Assembly: GCF_029952525.1 (NCBI RefSeq)
Contig: NZ_JASAOF010000009.1
Location: 1-64,000, forward strand
DNA length: 64,000 nucleotides
Direction of reading: 5' to 3'
Origin: Saccharopolyspora ipomoeae
Lineage (GTDB): Bacteria > Actinomycetota > Actinomycetes > Mycobacteriales > Pseudonocardiaceae
Shown: positions 42,854 through 53,200 of the stretch, piece by piece
Numbering within the stretch: position 1 is the stretch's first letter
Layout of the letters: each line of letters begins with the position of its first letter
Translations under genes and position numbers: made by a program
The notes under the pieces: generated by a model
The model's database searches: none
The model's input: only the letters and a program-made list of their open reading frames with translations
Told to the model about the DNA's origin: nothing

Positions 42854-42884
42854 CGCGCCGCCCCGGGCGGACCGGGGCGGCGCG
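42854..42884 (-). terminator. Strong G+C-rich terminator after lipase gene
   Basis: A perfect 13-bp stem (CGCGCCGCCCCGG at 42854-42866 with 42872-42884) and a 5-nt loop, placed just past the lipase stop at 42892 on the minus strand. Confidence 0.85.
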
Positions 42885-42891
42885 GCCGCGA

Positions 42892-44118
42892 TCAGCAGTT
42901 CGGTTCGGCAGGTTTGCCCTCGAAGCGGTCGGCGAGGAACCGGCCCGCGTCGGCGTTGCCCGCGAAGATGCCGGCGAGGTGGTCGACCGGGTAGGTCATC
43001 CAGGTCACCGGGACGCCCTGGTCGCAGTAGCGGCGGTGCAGCGCCTCGGCCTGCGGCGTGTTGACGATCTCGTCAACGGCGCCGTGGTACTGGAACACCG
43101 GGACCCGGATCGGCCTGGTTCCCAGCTCGTTCTCCTCGATGCGGGCCTGCCACTGCGGGGTGGGCAGCGGGTCGCGGTCGGTGTAGTCGCTGATCTTCTT
43201 GCCCGGGTACTTCGCCAGCAGCTCGACGACGCAGTCCTGCTGCTTGGCCTCGGCGATGGCCTGCCTGCCGGTGTCGTTGAGGTAGGAGTCCAGGTCCAGC
43301 TCCGGGTAGGCCGCGTCCAGACCGACCGCGGCGAAGGCCAGGAAGCCGAAGCCGACGTAGCCGTTGAGCCCCTCGGCGACCTCGTTGAGGTCGGCGGGAA
43401 CGCCGCCGCCCGCGACAGCGACCAGGTCGAGCTCGGGCGCGTAGGCCGGTTGCTGCTCACCGGCCCACATCGCCGCGCCGCCGCCCTGCGAGTAGCCCTG
43501 GAACGCGACCTTCGCCTCCGGCGAGAGCTTCGCCTGCGGGAAGCGCTGCGCCGCGCGGACCGCGTCGATCAGCGCCGGTCCCTCCGAGCGCCCGGTGATG
43601 TAGGTCGGGGTGGTCTCGGGCGAGTAGCCCTCGTAGTCGGTGACCGCGACCGCGTAGCCCCGGCTGATCAGGTCGTTGACGGCGGGCTGGTCGTAGAGCG
43701 TGCCGCGCTCGATCGCCTTCGACGCCGTGCACTTGAACGCCGGTCCCTGCGTGCCGGGCGCGTAGCCGACGATCGGGGCCTTCGCCGGATCGGCGCCCCT
43801 GGGCACGAGAACCGTTGCGGTGACGGCGTTGCGCTCGCCGAGCGCGTTCGTCGACAGGTACATGACCTGCCACGCGTCGGCGTTGGCCGCGTTGAGCGCG
43901 GGTAACGCCGGGCGCCACCGGATGACGTCGCCCGGCTCGCCCTCGGGCAGCGTTCGCGGTGGCACGTAGAAGGAATCGTCGAACGGACCCGGCTGCTGCT
44001 GCGCGGTGGCCACGCCGGCAGGGCGCTCGCCGACGGCGACGGGCGCCGTGGCTGCGGTGACGCCGAGCGCCGCCACCACCAGCGCCACGAGCCTGGTGCG
44101 ATGTGCGAATTCGGGCAC
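42892..44118 (-). CDS. Secreted lipase (LIP family)
   Basis: A 408-residue exported hydrolase. The first 40 residues form a Sec signal peptide (RTRLVALVVAALGVTAATAP, cleavage near VATAQQ). The mature part carries FQGYSQGGGAAMW with the nucleophilic serine, HGAVDEIV with the aspartate and DHLAGIFAGN with the histidine, the pattern of fungal-type secretory lipases that are common in actinomycetes. GTG at 44118 has GGAGG eight bases upstream. It probably releases fatty acids from triglycerides or cell-surface esters and diverges from the lipid locus that starts at 44348. Confidence 0.9.
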   Translation of the reverse strand: MPEFAHRTRLVALVVAALGVTAATAPVAVGERPAGVATAQQQPGPFDDSFYVPPRTLPEGEPGDVIRWRPALPALNAANADAWQVMYLSTNALGERNAVTATVLVPRGADPAKAPIVGYAPGTQGPAFKCTASKAIERGTLYDQPAVNDLISRGYAVAVTDYEGYSPETTPTYITGRSEGPALIDAVRAAQRFPQAKLSPEAKVAFQGYSQGGGAAMWAGEQQPAYAPELDLVAVAGGGVPADLNEVAEGLNGYVGFGFLAFAAVGLDAAYPELDLDSYLNDTGRQAIAEAKQQDCVVELLAKYPGKKISDYTDRDPLPTPQWQARIEENELGTRPIRVPVFQYHGAVDEIVNTPQAEALHRRYCDQGVPVTWMTYPVDHLAGIFAGNADAGRFLADRFEGKPAEPNC

Positions 44119-44347
44119 GAGCCCACCTCCGTTGTGAGACCTGGTGCGATGGGCGGAGATTAGCCGAACTCGCCGCTTCGTCGAGTCCTTGACCGATTAG
44201 TTGTAGGGCGCATGACAAAAACGAGAAGACGCGTTGTCACCGTGCCTGGAAAGGAAATTCGAGTCCTTGCCCGGTGCCGAATTCCGTGCTTATGGTTCCG
44301 CCCCGTCGCCGGGAGTCGCGAATGGCGAACAACGAAAGGCGGACGCA

Positions 44348-45952
44348 ATGCACAGCCGCAGGACGTTTGTCTCGATGTCGGCGCTGGCCTGCTTGGCGGC
44401 GGCCGCACCCGCCGCGCACGCGGAAACCGGCTTCACCACGCGCTTCGTCGACATCACCGCCGCCGACGGCGTGAAGCTCAAGGCGATGGTGATGGAGCCG
44501 AGGACCCCGGACCCGCACCCGGCCGCCGTGCTGATCAGCGCGTGGGGCGGCGGGTGCACCCAGAACGTGATGCCGGCGCGCGACCTCGCCGCCCGCGGCT
44601 ACGTCGTGGTCGCCTACGGCGCACGGGGTTTCGGCGAATCCGCGGGTGAGGTCGACACCGCCGGGCCGAAGGACGTCGCCGACGTGACGACGGTGCTCGA
44701 CTGGACCACCGCCAACACCGCCACCGATCCCGAGCGGATCGGCGTCGCCGGGGTGTCCTACGGGGCCGGGATCGGCGTGATCGCAGCCGCTTTCGACAAC
44801 CGGATCCGCTCGGTGGTGTCGCTGAGCGGCTGGTTCGACCTGGTGCACTCGCTGTACGGCAACCAGACCCGGCGCGGGCTCGTCGCCCTGGTGCTCTACA
44901 CCTCCGGGTGGGGCCACGGCAGGCTCAGCCCGGAGACCGACTGGATGCTGCGCACCTACTTCGACCCCACACCGGACCCGGTGGACCGGGAGGTCATCAA
45001 CGAGTGGGCACGAGTCCGCTCGCCCAGCCGGTACCTCGACCGGCTCAACGAGAACCGGCCCGCGCTGCTCATCGGGCACACCTGGAGCGAGACGGTGTTC
45101 CCGCCGGACCAGATGGTCGAGCTCTACGAGGACTACACCGGCCCCAAGCGCATCGACCTCGTCCCCGGCGAGCACGCCTCGGCCGAATCCGGTGGCCTGC
45201 TGGGACTTCCCAGCGAGACGTGGGACACCGCGTTGCGCTGGTTCGACGCCACCGTCGCGGGCACCGACACCTCGATCCTCGGCGAGGAGCCGGTCGTGCT
45301 GCGGGCCCGGCCGGGCACCCACGACCCCGAGACCTACCCGGACTGGCGAGCCGCCGAAGGCGAGCCGCAGCACCTGTTCCCGGGTCCCGGGCCGGACGAC
45401 GGGGTGATCGGCGACGCGCCCCGGCCCGGCTGGCGGGTCGAGATCGACGCGAGCCGCGACACGATCGCCACCGGTGGTGTTCCGCTGGCGACCTACAGCT
45501 TCGAAGCTCTCACGGGTGAACCGCCGAGGGCGTGGCTGTCCGGGATCGACCGGGAGCACGGCGCGGTGTGGACCAGCCCGGAGTTCCCGGACGGGCTCCA
45601 GGTGCGCGGCTCCGTCGACCTCCACCTGACGGTGATCCCGCCCGGGGAGACGGGCACGATCGTCGCCTACCTCTACGACGTGGACTCCACCGGCACCGGG
45701 CGGCTGATCAACTACGTGCCGCTGAGCTGGACCGACGCGATCCCCGGCGCGGAGATGCCGGTGGACCTGCGGTTCTCGCCGACGGCCTACGACATCCCCG
45801 CCGACGGCAGGCTGGCGCTGGTGATCGACACCGCGGACCCGCTGTTCATCGACTGGAACTCCGGCGGGGGACAGGTGGTGCTCACCTCGCCGGAGACCGA
45901 TCCGTCCCGCGTGGACGTACCGGTACGACGTGGAGAGGAGTCAGCACGATGA
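44348..45952 (+). CDS. Exported CocE/NonD-type acyl hydrolase (X-Pro dipeptidyl-peptidase fold)
   Basis: A 534-residue S15/CocE-family hydrolase. [23 protein letters not shown] is a signal peptide with a double arginine. The catalytic serine is Ser137 (GVSYGAG) within an alpha/beta fold, and residues from about 380 form the jelly-roll C-terminal domain typical of the family. The acceptor could be an ester, an acylated peptide or an antibiotic. It is coupled (ATGA) to the R2lox gene, which puts it in the same transcript as the lipid locus, where it might deacylate or tailor the exported product. It diverges from the secreted lipase. Confidence 0.87.
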   Translation: MHSRRTFVSMSALACLAAAAPAAHAETGFTTRFVDITAADGVKLKAMVMEPRTPDPHPAAVLISAWGGGCTQNVMPARDLAARGYVVVAYGARGFGESAGEVDTAGPKDVADVTTVLDWTTANTATDPERIGVAGVSYGAGIGVIAAAFDNRIRSVVSLSGWFDLVHSLYGNQTRRGLVALVLYTSGWGHGRLSPETDWMLRTYFDPTPDPVDREVINEWARVRSPSRYLDRLNENRPALLIGHTWSETVFPPDQMVELYEDYTGPKRIDLVPGEHASAESGGLLGLPSETWDTALRWFDATVAGTDTSILGEEPVVLRARPGTHDPETYPDWRAAEGEPQHLFPGPGPDDGVIGDAPRPGWRVEIDASRDTIATGGVPLATYSFEALTGEPPRAWLSGIDREHGAVWTSPEFPDGLQVRGSVDLHLTVIPPGETGTIVAYLYDVDSTGTGRLINYVPLSWTDAIPGAEMPVDLRFSPTAYDIPADGRLALVIDTADPLFIDWNSGGGQVVLTSPETDPSRVDVPVRRGEESAR

Positions 45953-46923
45953 CCGGACACGTGATCGACGCTCGTCCGCGCGAGGGCTTCCACTCGCTGC
46001 GCGAGGGCGGCCTGAACTGGGACTCGCTGCCGCTGCGGCTGTTCGACAAGGGCAACGCGCGGTTCTGGAACCCCGCCGAGCTCGACTTCAGCCAGGACGC
46101 CGAGGACTGGGCGTCGCTCGACGAGCAGCAGCGCTTCGCCGGGACCATGCTCTGCGCCCAGTTCCTCGGCGGCGAGGAGGCCGTGGCCCAGGAGATCCAG
46201 CCGTTCCTGGCCGCGATGCGCGCCGAGGGGCGCATCGCCGACGAGATGTACCTGACCCAGTTCTGCTTCGAGGAGGCCAAGCACGCCCAGGTGTTCCGGC
46301 TGTGGCTGGACGCCGTCGGTCTCACCGACGACCTGCACCACCACGTCGCCGACAACCCCGGCTACCGCGCCATCTTCTACGACGCGCTGCCCACCGCCCT
46401 GTGCCGGCTGCACGACGACCCGAGCCCGGAGAACCAGATCCGCGCGTCGGTGACCTACAACCACATCGTCGAAGGGGTGCTGGCGCTGACCGGCTACTTC
46501 GTGTGGAACAAGGCATGCAAGCACGCCGGGATCCTGCCCGGGATGCAGCAGCTCATCCGCCGCATCGGCGACGACGAGCGCAGGCACATGGCCTGGGGCA
46601 CCTTCACCTGCCGGCGCCACGTGGCCGCCGACGACGCGAACTGGGCGGTCGTGCAGGACCAGATGGACGCGCTGCTGCCGCACGTCATGACCCAGATCCA
46701 GCACTCGCTGGACCAGCTCGACGACGACCCGTTCGGCTTCGACCTGGGCGATGTGTTCGGCTACGCCACCGACCGGGCCGCGCGCAGGCTCAGCTCGATC
46801 GAGGCCGCGCGCGGCGCGGAACTCGCCGCCATCGACGTCGACTACAGCCCGGAGCGCCTGGAGGACCAGTTCGGCGCCGAGGACGAGGCGGCGCTGGCCG
46901 AGCACGAGAACGAGGAGGGATGA
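45949..46923 (+). CDS. R2-like ligand-binding oxidase (R2lox)
   Basis: A 324-residue ferritin-fold oxidase of the R2lox branch, not a ribonucleotide reductase. The Mn/Fe ligands align with M. tuberculosis R2lox (Rv0233) at a constant offset of eight: Glu76, Glu109, His112, Glu175, Glu210 and His213. Val79 and Tyr170, the pair that forms the ether cross-link in that protein, are both present, and NrdE is absent nearby. R2lox proteins bind a fatty-acid-like ligand and are thought to oxidise hydrophobic substrates. GAGAGGAG precedes the ATG, which overlaps the upstream stop; its own stop overlaps the exporter start. Linkage to FAAL and PKS genes suggests that it acts on their lipid. Confidence 0.9.
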   Translation: MTGHVIDARPREGFHSLREGGLNWDSLPLRLFDKGNARFWNPAELDFSQDAEDWASLDEQQRFAGTMLCAQFLGGEEAVAQEIQPFLAAMRAEGRIADEMYLTQFCFEEAKHAQVFRLWLDAVGLTDDLHHHVADNPGYRAIFYDALPTALCRLHDDPSPENQIRASVTYNHIVEGVLALTGYFVWNKACKHAGILPGMQQLIRRIGDDERRHMAWGTFTCRRHVAADDANWAVVQDQMDALLPHVMTQIQHSLDQLDDDPFGFDLGDVFGYATDRAARRLSSIEAARGAELAAIDVDYSPERLEDQFGAEDEAALAEHENEEG

Positions 46924-48362
46924 GCGTGCTGCCCGGAAGGATCACCGGCCCGGTCGGCGTCGCGCAGCCCCGAGGCGCGTCCCTGCCGACCCTGGTGATC
47001 ATCGCCCTGGTCGCGTTCGTCACGACGCTGGACAACAACATCGTCGCCGCGGCCGTTCCCTCCATCGGCCGCGAGCTGGCGCTGGGGCTCACCGAGCTGC
47101 AGTGGATCAGCCTCGGCTACATCCTGCCCTTCGCCGGACTGCTGCTGGTCGCGGGCAACCTGGTGGACCGGTGGGGACAGCGCCGCGCGCTGCTGCTGGG
47201 CCTGCTCGTGTTCGGGACCGCCGCGCTGGCCGGGGGTTTCGCCCGCGACGCGGTCACGCTCATCGCGGCCCGGGTGGTGCAGGGCTGCGCCGCCGCCGTC
47301 CTGGTCCCGGCGACGCTGAGCCTGCTGCGCACCAACCTCGACGTCCGGGGACGGGCGATCGGGGCGGGCATCTGGACCGCGGCGCTGGCCGTGGCGATCG
47401 CGGTCGGCCCCGCCACCGGCGGCCTGCTCAGCGAGCACCTGCACTGGAGCTGGATCTTCTTCAGCAACGTGCCCTTCGCGGTCGCAGCGGCCGCCCTGGC
47501 GCCCGCTGCCGCCGTCACCACCGAGCGCTCCGCCCCGGGCCGGGTGGACGTGCGGGGGATGCTGCTGGTGACCGCCTCGATGCTGCTGTTCCTGATGGCG
47601 CTGGTCGGCACCGGCGAGCACGCCCCGGACCTCGCGGGCCGGGTCGTCCCGGCCGGGCTCGGCGTGCTCGCGCTGGTCGGATTCGTGCTGGTGGAACGCC
47701 GTTCGGCGCACCCGCTGCTGCCCCGGGCGCTGGTGGCCGAGCGGGCGTTCCTCGGTGGGGTGTCGGTGCAGCTGCTCTGGGGACTGGGGGTCAGCGGCGT
47801 CTTCTTCTTCACGCCGCTGCTGCACCAGGAGTCGCTGGCGCTGACCCCCACCGAGGCCGGGCTGCCGCTGGTGCTGGTCGCCGTCGCCATCGTCGGCGCG
47901 ACCCCGCTGGTCGCCCCCGCCGTCGAGCGGTGGGGACCCCGCTACACCGTGCTGGTCGGGCTGGTCCTGGTCAGCGCGGGGCTGGTGGCCATCGCGGTCG
48001 TCAACCACGTCCCGGAGGTGCCGCCCCGCATCCCGGGCCTGCTGCTCATCGGCGCGGGCTCGGCGTTCACCACGCCGCTCACGTCGTTCTCGCTGGAGGT
48101 CGTCGCCACCCGCGACGCCGGCATCGCCTCGGGCGTGCTCACCGCCTCCCGCGAGCTGTCCAGCGCGCTCGGCGTCGCGCTGATCGGGCTCGTGCTCACC
48201 GTCCGCCAGAACGCCGAACTGGCCGGGGGCGCGCCCGCTCCGGAAGCGCTGGCGTCCGGGTTCACCGCCGGTCTGATCACCGCCGCGGTGGTGGAACTGC
48301 TGGCGGCGGCGGTGACCTACCGCTGCTTCCGATCGCGCACCCCGGAATCCGCCGTCGACTGA
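46920..48362 (+). CDS. DHA2-type MFS exporter
   Basis: A 480-residue drug/proton antiporter-like membrane protein of the 14-helix (EmrB/QacA) class. [21 protein letters not shown] is the helix 1 signature, [15 protein letters not shown] the loop 2-3 motif and [18 protein letters not shown] the helix 4 region. Members export drugs, lipids or siderophores. Coupling to R2lox (ATGA) and position ahead of the FAAL and PKS genes suggest export of the lipid product or its precursor. Self-resistance to another compound is an alternative. Confidence 0.88.
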   Translation: MSVLPGRITGPVGVAQPRGASLPTLVIIALVAFVTTLDNNIVAAAVPSIGRELALGLTELQWISLGYILPFAGLLLVAGNLVDRWGQRRALLLGLLVFGTAALAGGFARDAVTLIAARVVQGCAAAVLVPATLSLLRTNLDVRGRAIGAGIWTAALAVAIAVGPATGGLLSEHLHWSWIFFSNVPFAVAAAALAPAAAVTTERSAPGRVDVRGMLLVTASMLLFLMALVGTGEHAPDLAGRVVPAGLGVLALVGFVLVERRSAHPLLPRALVAERAFLGGVSVQLLWGLGVSGVFFFTPLLHQESLALTPTEAGLPLVLVAVAIVGATPLVAPAVERWGPRYTVLVGLVLVSAGLVAIAVVNHVPEVPPRIPGLLLIGAGSAFTTPLTSFSLEVVATRDAGIASGVLTASRELSSALGVALIGLVLTVRQNAELAGGAPAPEALASGFTAGLITAAVVELLAAAVTYRCFRSRTPESAVD

Positions 48363-48367
48363 GAATC

Positions 48368-48449
48368 GCGGGAATTCCCGCCACTGGAATCGCATTTCGC
48401 TGCCGCCGAATGGGAACCGGGACCGAACGCGCCCGGAATCGCATTCCGC
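48368..48449. promoter_or_regulatory. Three GGAAT/ATTCC palindromic sites before the FAAL gene
   Basis: A 14-bp perfect palindrome centred on GGGAATTCCC (48368-48381), GGAATCGCATTTC (48386-48398) and GGAATCGCATTCC (48435-48447; palindromic with a CGC centre) crowd the 105-bp gap between exporter and FAAL. They look like regulator sites controlling the FAAL-PKS-AccD operon. A related CGAATTCCG is at 44278-44286, upstream of the CocE-type gene. Confidence 0.55.
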
Positions 48450-48467
48450 ACGATTGTTGGGAGAACC

Positions 48468-50207
48468 ATGCGAGCGACTGCCGCCGACATGTCCAACGCC
48501 GCGGGTTCGTGGCTGCCCGATGTCGAAGGGGAATCGCTGTCCGCGCTGCTGACGCGGTGCGCGCAGCGCAGCGGGGACCGACTGGCGGTCACCCACCTCG
48601 ACTTCACCGAGAGCCCGGAGGGATTGGCCGCGTCGCTGACGTGGTCCGAGCTGGACCGCAGGGCGGGCTCGGTGGCGAGCGCGCTGCGCCGGTCCGCCCT
48701 GCGCGGGGACCGGGCGGCGATCCTGGTGCCGCAGCGGGCGGACTACCTCGTGGCGTTCCACGGAGCCTGCCGCGCCGGGCTGGTCGCGGTGCCGCTGTTC
48801 GCCCCGGACCTGCCCGGCCACGCCGACCGGCTCGCCGGCGTGCTCGCCGACTGCGCGCCGAGCGTCGTGCTCACCGTCGCCGACAAGCTCGGCGTCGTCC
48901 GGGACTTCCTGCGCGAGCGCGGGGTCGTCGGCGTGGAGGTGCTCGCCGTGGACGAGGTGCCCGACGCCGAGTGCGATCCGGTGGCGCACGACCCCGACGA
49001 GGTCGCGTACCTGCAGTACACCTCGGGTTCGACGAAGGCCCCCGCCGGCGTGATGATCACCCACCGCAACGTGGTCGCCAACGCGGCGCAGGCGATGTCG
49101 GCCTACGAGGCGGTCGGCGGCCGCACCCCGACGGTGAGCTGGCTGCCGCTGTTCCACGACATGGGGCTGATGCTGGCGCTGGCCGCGCCCCTGGTCGCCG
49201 GGACCCGGTCGGTGCTCATCGACCCCGTCGCCTTCCTCGAACGACCCGTGCGCTGGCTGGAAGCCCTGTCGGCGAACCCGGGCGCGATCACCGCCGCGCC
49301 GAACTTCGCCTACGCGTTCTGCGCCGCGCGCGTCGCCGAGGAGGACAAGGCGCGGTTGCGGCTGGACCACGTGCGCGCCCTCATCGACGGCAGCGAACCC
49401 GTGCAGCCGGCCGCGATCGACCGCTTCCACGACGCCTTCGCCGGGTGCGGCCTGCGCCGCAAGGCGCACCGCAGCTCCTACGGCCTGGCCGAGGCGACGG
49501 TGCTGGTCTCGGCGAGCCCGGCCGGGTCGCCGCCGCGCCGCGTCGAGCTCGACCGCGAAGCCCTGGCCGCCGGACGGGCGGAACCCGCCGGCGGTGACGT
49601 GAGCACGCTGGTCTCGGCCGGGCACCCGGTGGACCAGCTGGTGCGCATCGTCGACCAGCACACCGAGCAGGACCTCCCTCCGGACCGGGTCGGCGAGATC
49701 TGGGTGCGCGGCGAGAACGTGGCGCACGGCTACTGGCGCAAGCCCCAGGAGTCGGCGTGCACGTTCGTCCCGGACGCTGCCGGGCACTGGCTGCGCACCG
49801 GCGACCTCGGCGTGATCCACGGCGGCGAGCTGTACGTGACCGGCCGGATCAAGGACCTGATCATCGTCGACGGCCGCAACCACTACCCGCAGGACGTGGA
49901 GGAGACCGTCGAGCAGGCGCACCCGGCCGTGCGCAAGCACTCGGCGGCCGCGTTCGCCGTCCCCACCGACGACGGCGAGGCCGCGGTGGTGGCCGTGGAG
50001 CGGGCCAGCCGCCTCGCCGAACACGAGGTGGACCTCGACGCGCTCGGCCAGGCGGTGCGCGCCGCCGTCGCCGGGCGGCACGGGCTCGCCGTGCACGAGC
50101 TGGTGGTGCTCGGCCCCGGCGAGGTGCCCCGCACCTCCAGCGGCAAGATCTCGCGCTCCGCGGCGCGACAGCACTACCTGACCGGAACTCTGCGAGGGAG
50201 CGCGTGA
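48468..50207 (+). CDS. Fatty acyl-AMP ligase, FadD32-like
   Basis: A 579-residue long-chain FAAL. YLQYTSGSTKAPAGVMITH is the adenylation core, SWLPLFHDMGLMLA is characteristic of FAAL/FadD32-type proteins, SSYGLAEATV is the A5 motif and TSSGKISRSAAR holds the C-terminal lysine. FAALs make acyl-adenylates and hand the acyl chain directly to a carrier protein without CoA. The stop overlaps the PKS start (TGATG). The N-terminal ACP of the PKS is the obvious acceptor, as for FadD32 and Pks13. GGGAG precedes the ATG. Confidence 0.92.
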   Translation: MRATAADMSNAAGSWLPDVEGESLSALLTRCAQRSGDRLAVTHLDFTESPEGLAASLTWSELDRRAGSVASALRRSALRGDRAAILVPQRADYLVAFHGACRAGLVAVPLFAPDLPGHADRLAGVLADCAPSVVLTVADKLGVVRDFLRERGVVGVEVLAVDEVPDAECDPVAHDPDEVAYLQYTSGSTKAPAGVMITHRNVVANAAQAMSAYEAVGGRTPTVSWLPLFHDMGLMLALAAPLVAGTRSVLIDPVAFLERPVRWLEALSANPGAITAAPNFAYAFCAARVAEEDKARLRLDHVRALIDGSEPVQPAAIDRFHDAFAGCGLRRKAHRSSYGLAEATVLVSASPAGSPPRRVELDREALAAGRAEPAGGDVSTLVSAGHPVDQLVRIVDQHTEQDLPPDRVGEIWVRGENVAHGYWRKPQESACTFVPDAAGHWLRTGDLGVIHGGELYVTGRIKDLIIVDGRNHYPQDVEETVEQAHPAVRKHSAAAFAVPTDDGEAAVVAVERASRLAEHEVDLDALGQAVRAAVAGRHGLAVHELVVLGPGEVPRTSSGKISRSAARQHYLTGTLRGSA

Positions 50208-53200
50208 TGGGCGACCCGAACACCTTGGGCGAGAACGAGATCCGGCGGTGGCTGACCGAGCGGTTCGCCGAGACCACCGGACTCGACCGGGTCGACGTCG
50301 AGCGGCCGCTGCACGAGTTCGGCCTGTCCTCCCGGGACGCGGTGGCGCTGGCCGCCGAGCTGGGGGAGCGGCTGGGCAGGCGGCTCTCGCCGACGCTGGT
50401 CTGGCAGAACCCGACGATCGCCGCGCTGGCGGCCCGGCTCTCCGGCGGCGAGGAGATCGACATCCCGCGACCCCGCGCCCGCGGGGACGAGCCGATCGCC
50501 GTCGTCGGCCTGGGCTGCCGCCTGCCGGGCGGGGTGAACTCGCCGGAGCGGTTCTGGGAGCTGCTCGACCGCGGCGACGAGGCGATCCGGGACCTGCCCG
50601 AGGGCAGGTGGGCCGACTTCGCCCCGGCCGAGGACTGGCGCAATCTGCCCGCGCGCGGCGGATTCCTCGACGACGTCGCGGGTTTCGACGCCGCGTTCTT
50701 CGGCATCGCCCCGGTGGAGGCCGCCGCGATGGACCCGCAGCAGCGGCTGCTGCTGGAGGTGACCTGGCAGGCGCTGGAGCACGCCGGCATCCCGCCGAGG
50801 GAGCTGCGCGGCAGCCGCACCGGCGTGTTCGTCGGGATGTCGTCCACCGAGTACGGGTCACTGACGATGGGCGAGCTCGACACCGTCGACGCCTGGACCG
50901 GCACCGGGGCGGCCGCCGCGATCGCCGCGAACCGGCTGTCCTACCTGCTGGACCTGCGCGGCCCCAGCCTCACCACCGATTCGGCGTGCTCGTCGTCGCT
51001 GGTCGCGGTGCACCAGGCGGCCGCGAGCCTGCGCGGCGGCGAGTCGGACCTGGCCGTGGTCGGCGGGGTGAACCTGATGCTCTCGCCGGGCATCACCGCG
51101 AACTTCCACCGGGCGGGCGTGCTCTCGGCCGAGGGCCGCTGCAAGCCCTTCGCCGCCTCCGCCGACGGCATCGTGCGCGGCGAGGGCTGCGGCGTGGTGC
51201 TGCTCAAACGGCTCTCCGACGCCCGGCGCGACGGCGACCGGGTGCTGTCGCTGGTGCGCGGTACCGCCATCAACTCCGACGGGCGCTCCAACGGCATCGT
51301 GGCCCCGAACCCCGACGCGCAGCGCGCTCTGCTGCGCGACGCCTACGCCGCCGCCGACCTCGACCCGGCGGTGGTGGACTACATCGAGGCGCACGGCACC
51401 GGCACGCCGCTGGGCGATCCGATCGAGGCGGAGGCGCTCGGCGAGGTGCTGGGGGCGTCGCGCGCGTCGCGGCGACCGCTGCTGCTGGGCTCGGTGAAGA
51501 GCAACCTCGGGCACCTGGAGGGCGCGGCCGGGCTGGTCGGGTTGATCAAGGTGGTCCTGGCGATGACGCGCGGGCGCATCCCGCCGAGCCTGCACGCGAC
51601 CGAACCCAGCCCGCACATCGACTTCGACGCCACCCGCCTGCGGGTCGCCGACACCGGCGCGGCGTGGCCGCGCTACTCCGGGATCGCCCGCGCGGGCGTG
51701 TCCGCGTTCGGCTTCGGCGGCACCAACGCCCACGTCGTCCTGGAGGAGTGGCCGGAGCCCGACCCCGAACCCGAGCCGGACGGCGCGGTCCCGCACGCGT
51801 TCGCGCTGTCGGCCCGCACCGAGTCGGCGCTGCGGCGCCGCGCCGCCGACCTCGCCGAGGGCCTGGAGGGCGCCCCGCTGGGGGACGTGGCCGCCGCGCT
51901 GGTCACCCGCCGCGACCACCTCGCGCATCGCGCCGCCGTGGTGGCCGCCGACCGCGACGAGCTGGCCGAGAAGCTGCGCAGCTTGGCCGGAGACGGCGTT
52001 CACGTCGGTGAAACGGTGGGCACCGGGCTGGTTTTCGTGTTCTCCGGCTACGGGTCGCAGTGGGCGGGGATGGGTCGGAGGCTGCTGGAGACCGAGCCAT
52101 CGTTCCGGTCCGCTGTGGACGATCTGGACCCGCTGTTCGCGCAGGGTACCGGTTTTTCGCTCCGCGAGGTGCTGGGCGGGGACCTGACCGAGTCGGATCT
52201 GGCGGCGCGGCAGCAGGTCCTGTTCGGCGTCCAGGTCGCGCTCGCGGCGGTGTGGCGGGCGCACGGCGTCGAACCCGACGCGATCGTCGGGCACTCGATG
52301 GGGGAGGTCGCGGCCGCCGTGGTGGCCGGTGCTCTGCCGTTCGCCGACGGGCTGCGGGTGATGGTCACCCGCTCCCGCCTGCTGGCGAACCTCGACTCCG
52401 GAGGCGCCGGGCGGATGGCCGCGGTCGAGCTCTCCGCCGCCGAGTTCGCCGAGCTCGCCGCCGACCACCCCGACGTGTCGATCGCCGTGCACACCTCGCC
52501 GACCCAGTGCACCGTCACCGGCGACGCCGCGCAGGTCGAGGCCCTGGTGGCCCGGGTCGAGGCGCGCGGCCGGATGGCCCGCTCGCTGGACGTGGGCGGG
52601 GCCGGGCACTCCCCGGCGGTGGACCCGGTCCTCGACGAGTTCCGCTCCCGCCTGGGCGAGCTGAACCCGACCGAGCCCGAGATCCGCTGCTACAGCAGCG
52701 TTCTCGACGACCCGACGGGGGTGCCGGAGTTCGACGAGCACTACTGGGCCGCGAACCTGCGCCGACCCGTCCGCTTCACCCAAGCCCTGGCGGCGGCGAT
52801 GGCCGACGGCCACCGCACCTTCCTGGAGATCTCCCCGCACCCGATCGCCCGCTTCGCCGTCGAGGGCACCGCCGGAGCAGCGCGGGTCGCCGCGCTGCCG
52901 ACGCTGGTCCGCGACGCCGACGACCAGCGGAGCCTGCTCGGGGCGATGGCCGCGCTGCACGTCGCCGGCCACGAGACCGCGCTGCGCACCCGCTACCCGC
53001 GCGGCCCGGTCGTCGACCTGCCCGGCCCGGTCTGGGAGCACCAGCGGCACTGGACGCGACCCCGCCGCCGCAGGGCCTCCGGCGAGCACCCGCTGCTGGG
53101 CACGCACGTCGAGGTCCCGGACGCCGACCTGCACGTCTGGCGCGGGGAGGTGGGCACCGACGGGCAGCCGTGGCTGGCCGACCACGTCGTGCACGACGTG

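Noticed and set aside
45949-46923. Ribonucleotide reductase small subunit
   Set aside because: The Val79/Tyr170 cross-link pair, the carboxylate pattern and the absence of an NrdE/NrdA gene fit R2lox, not NrdF.
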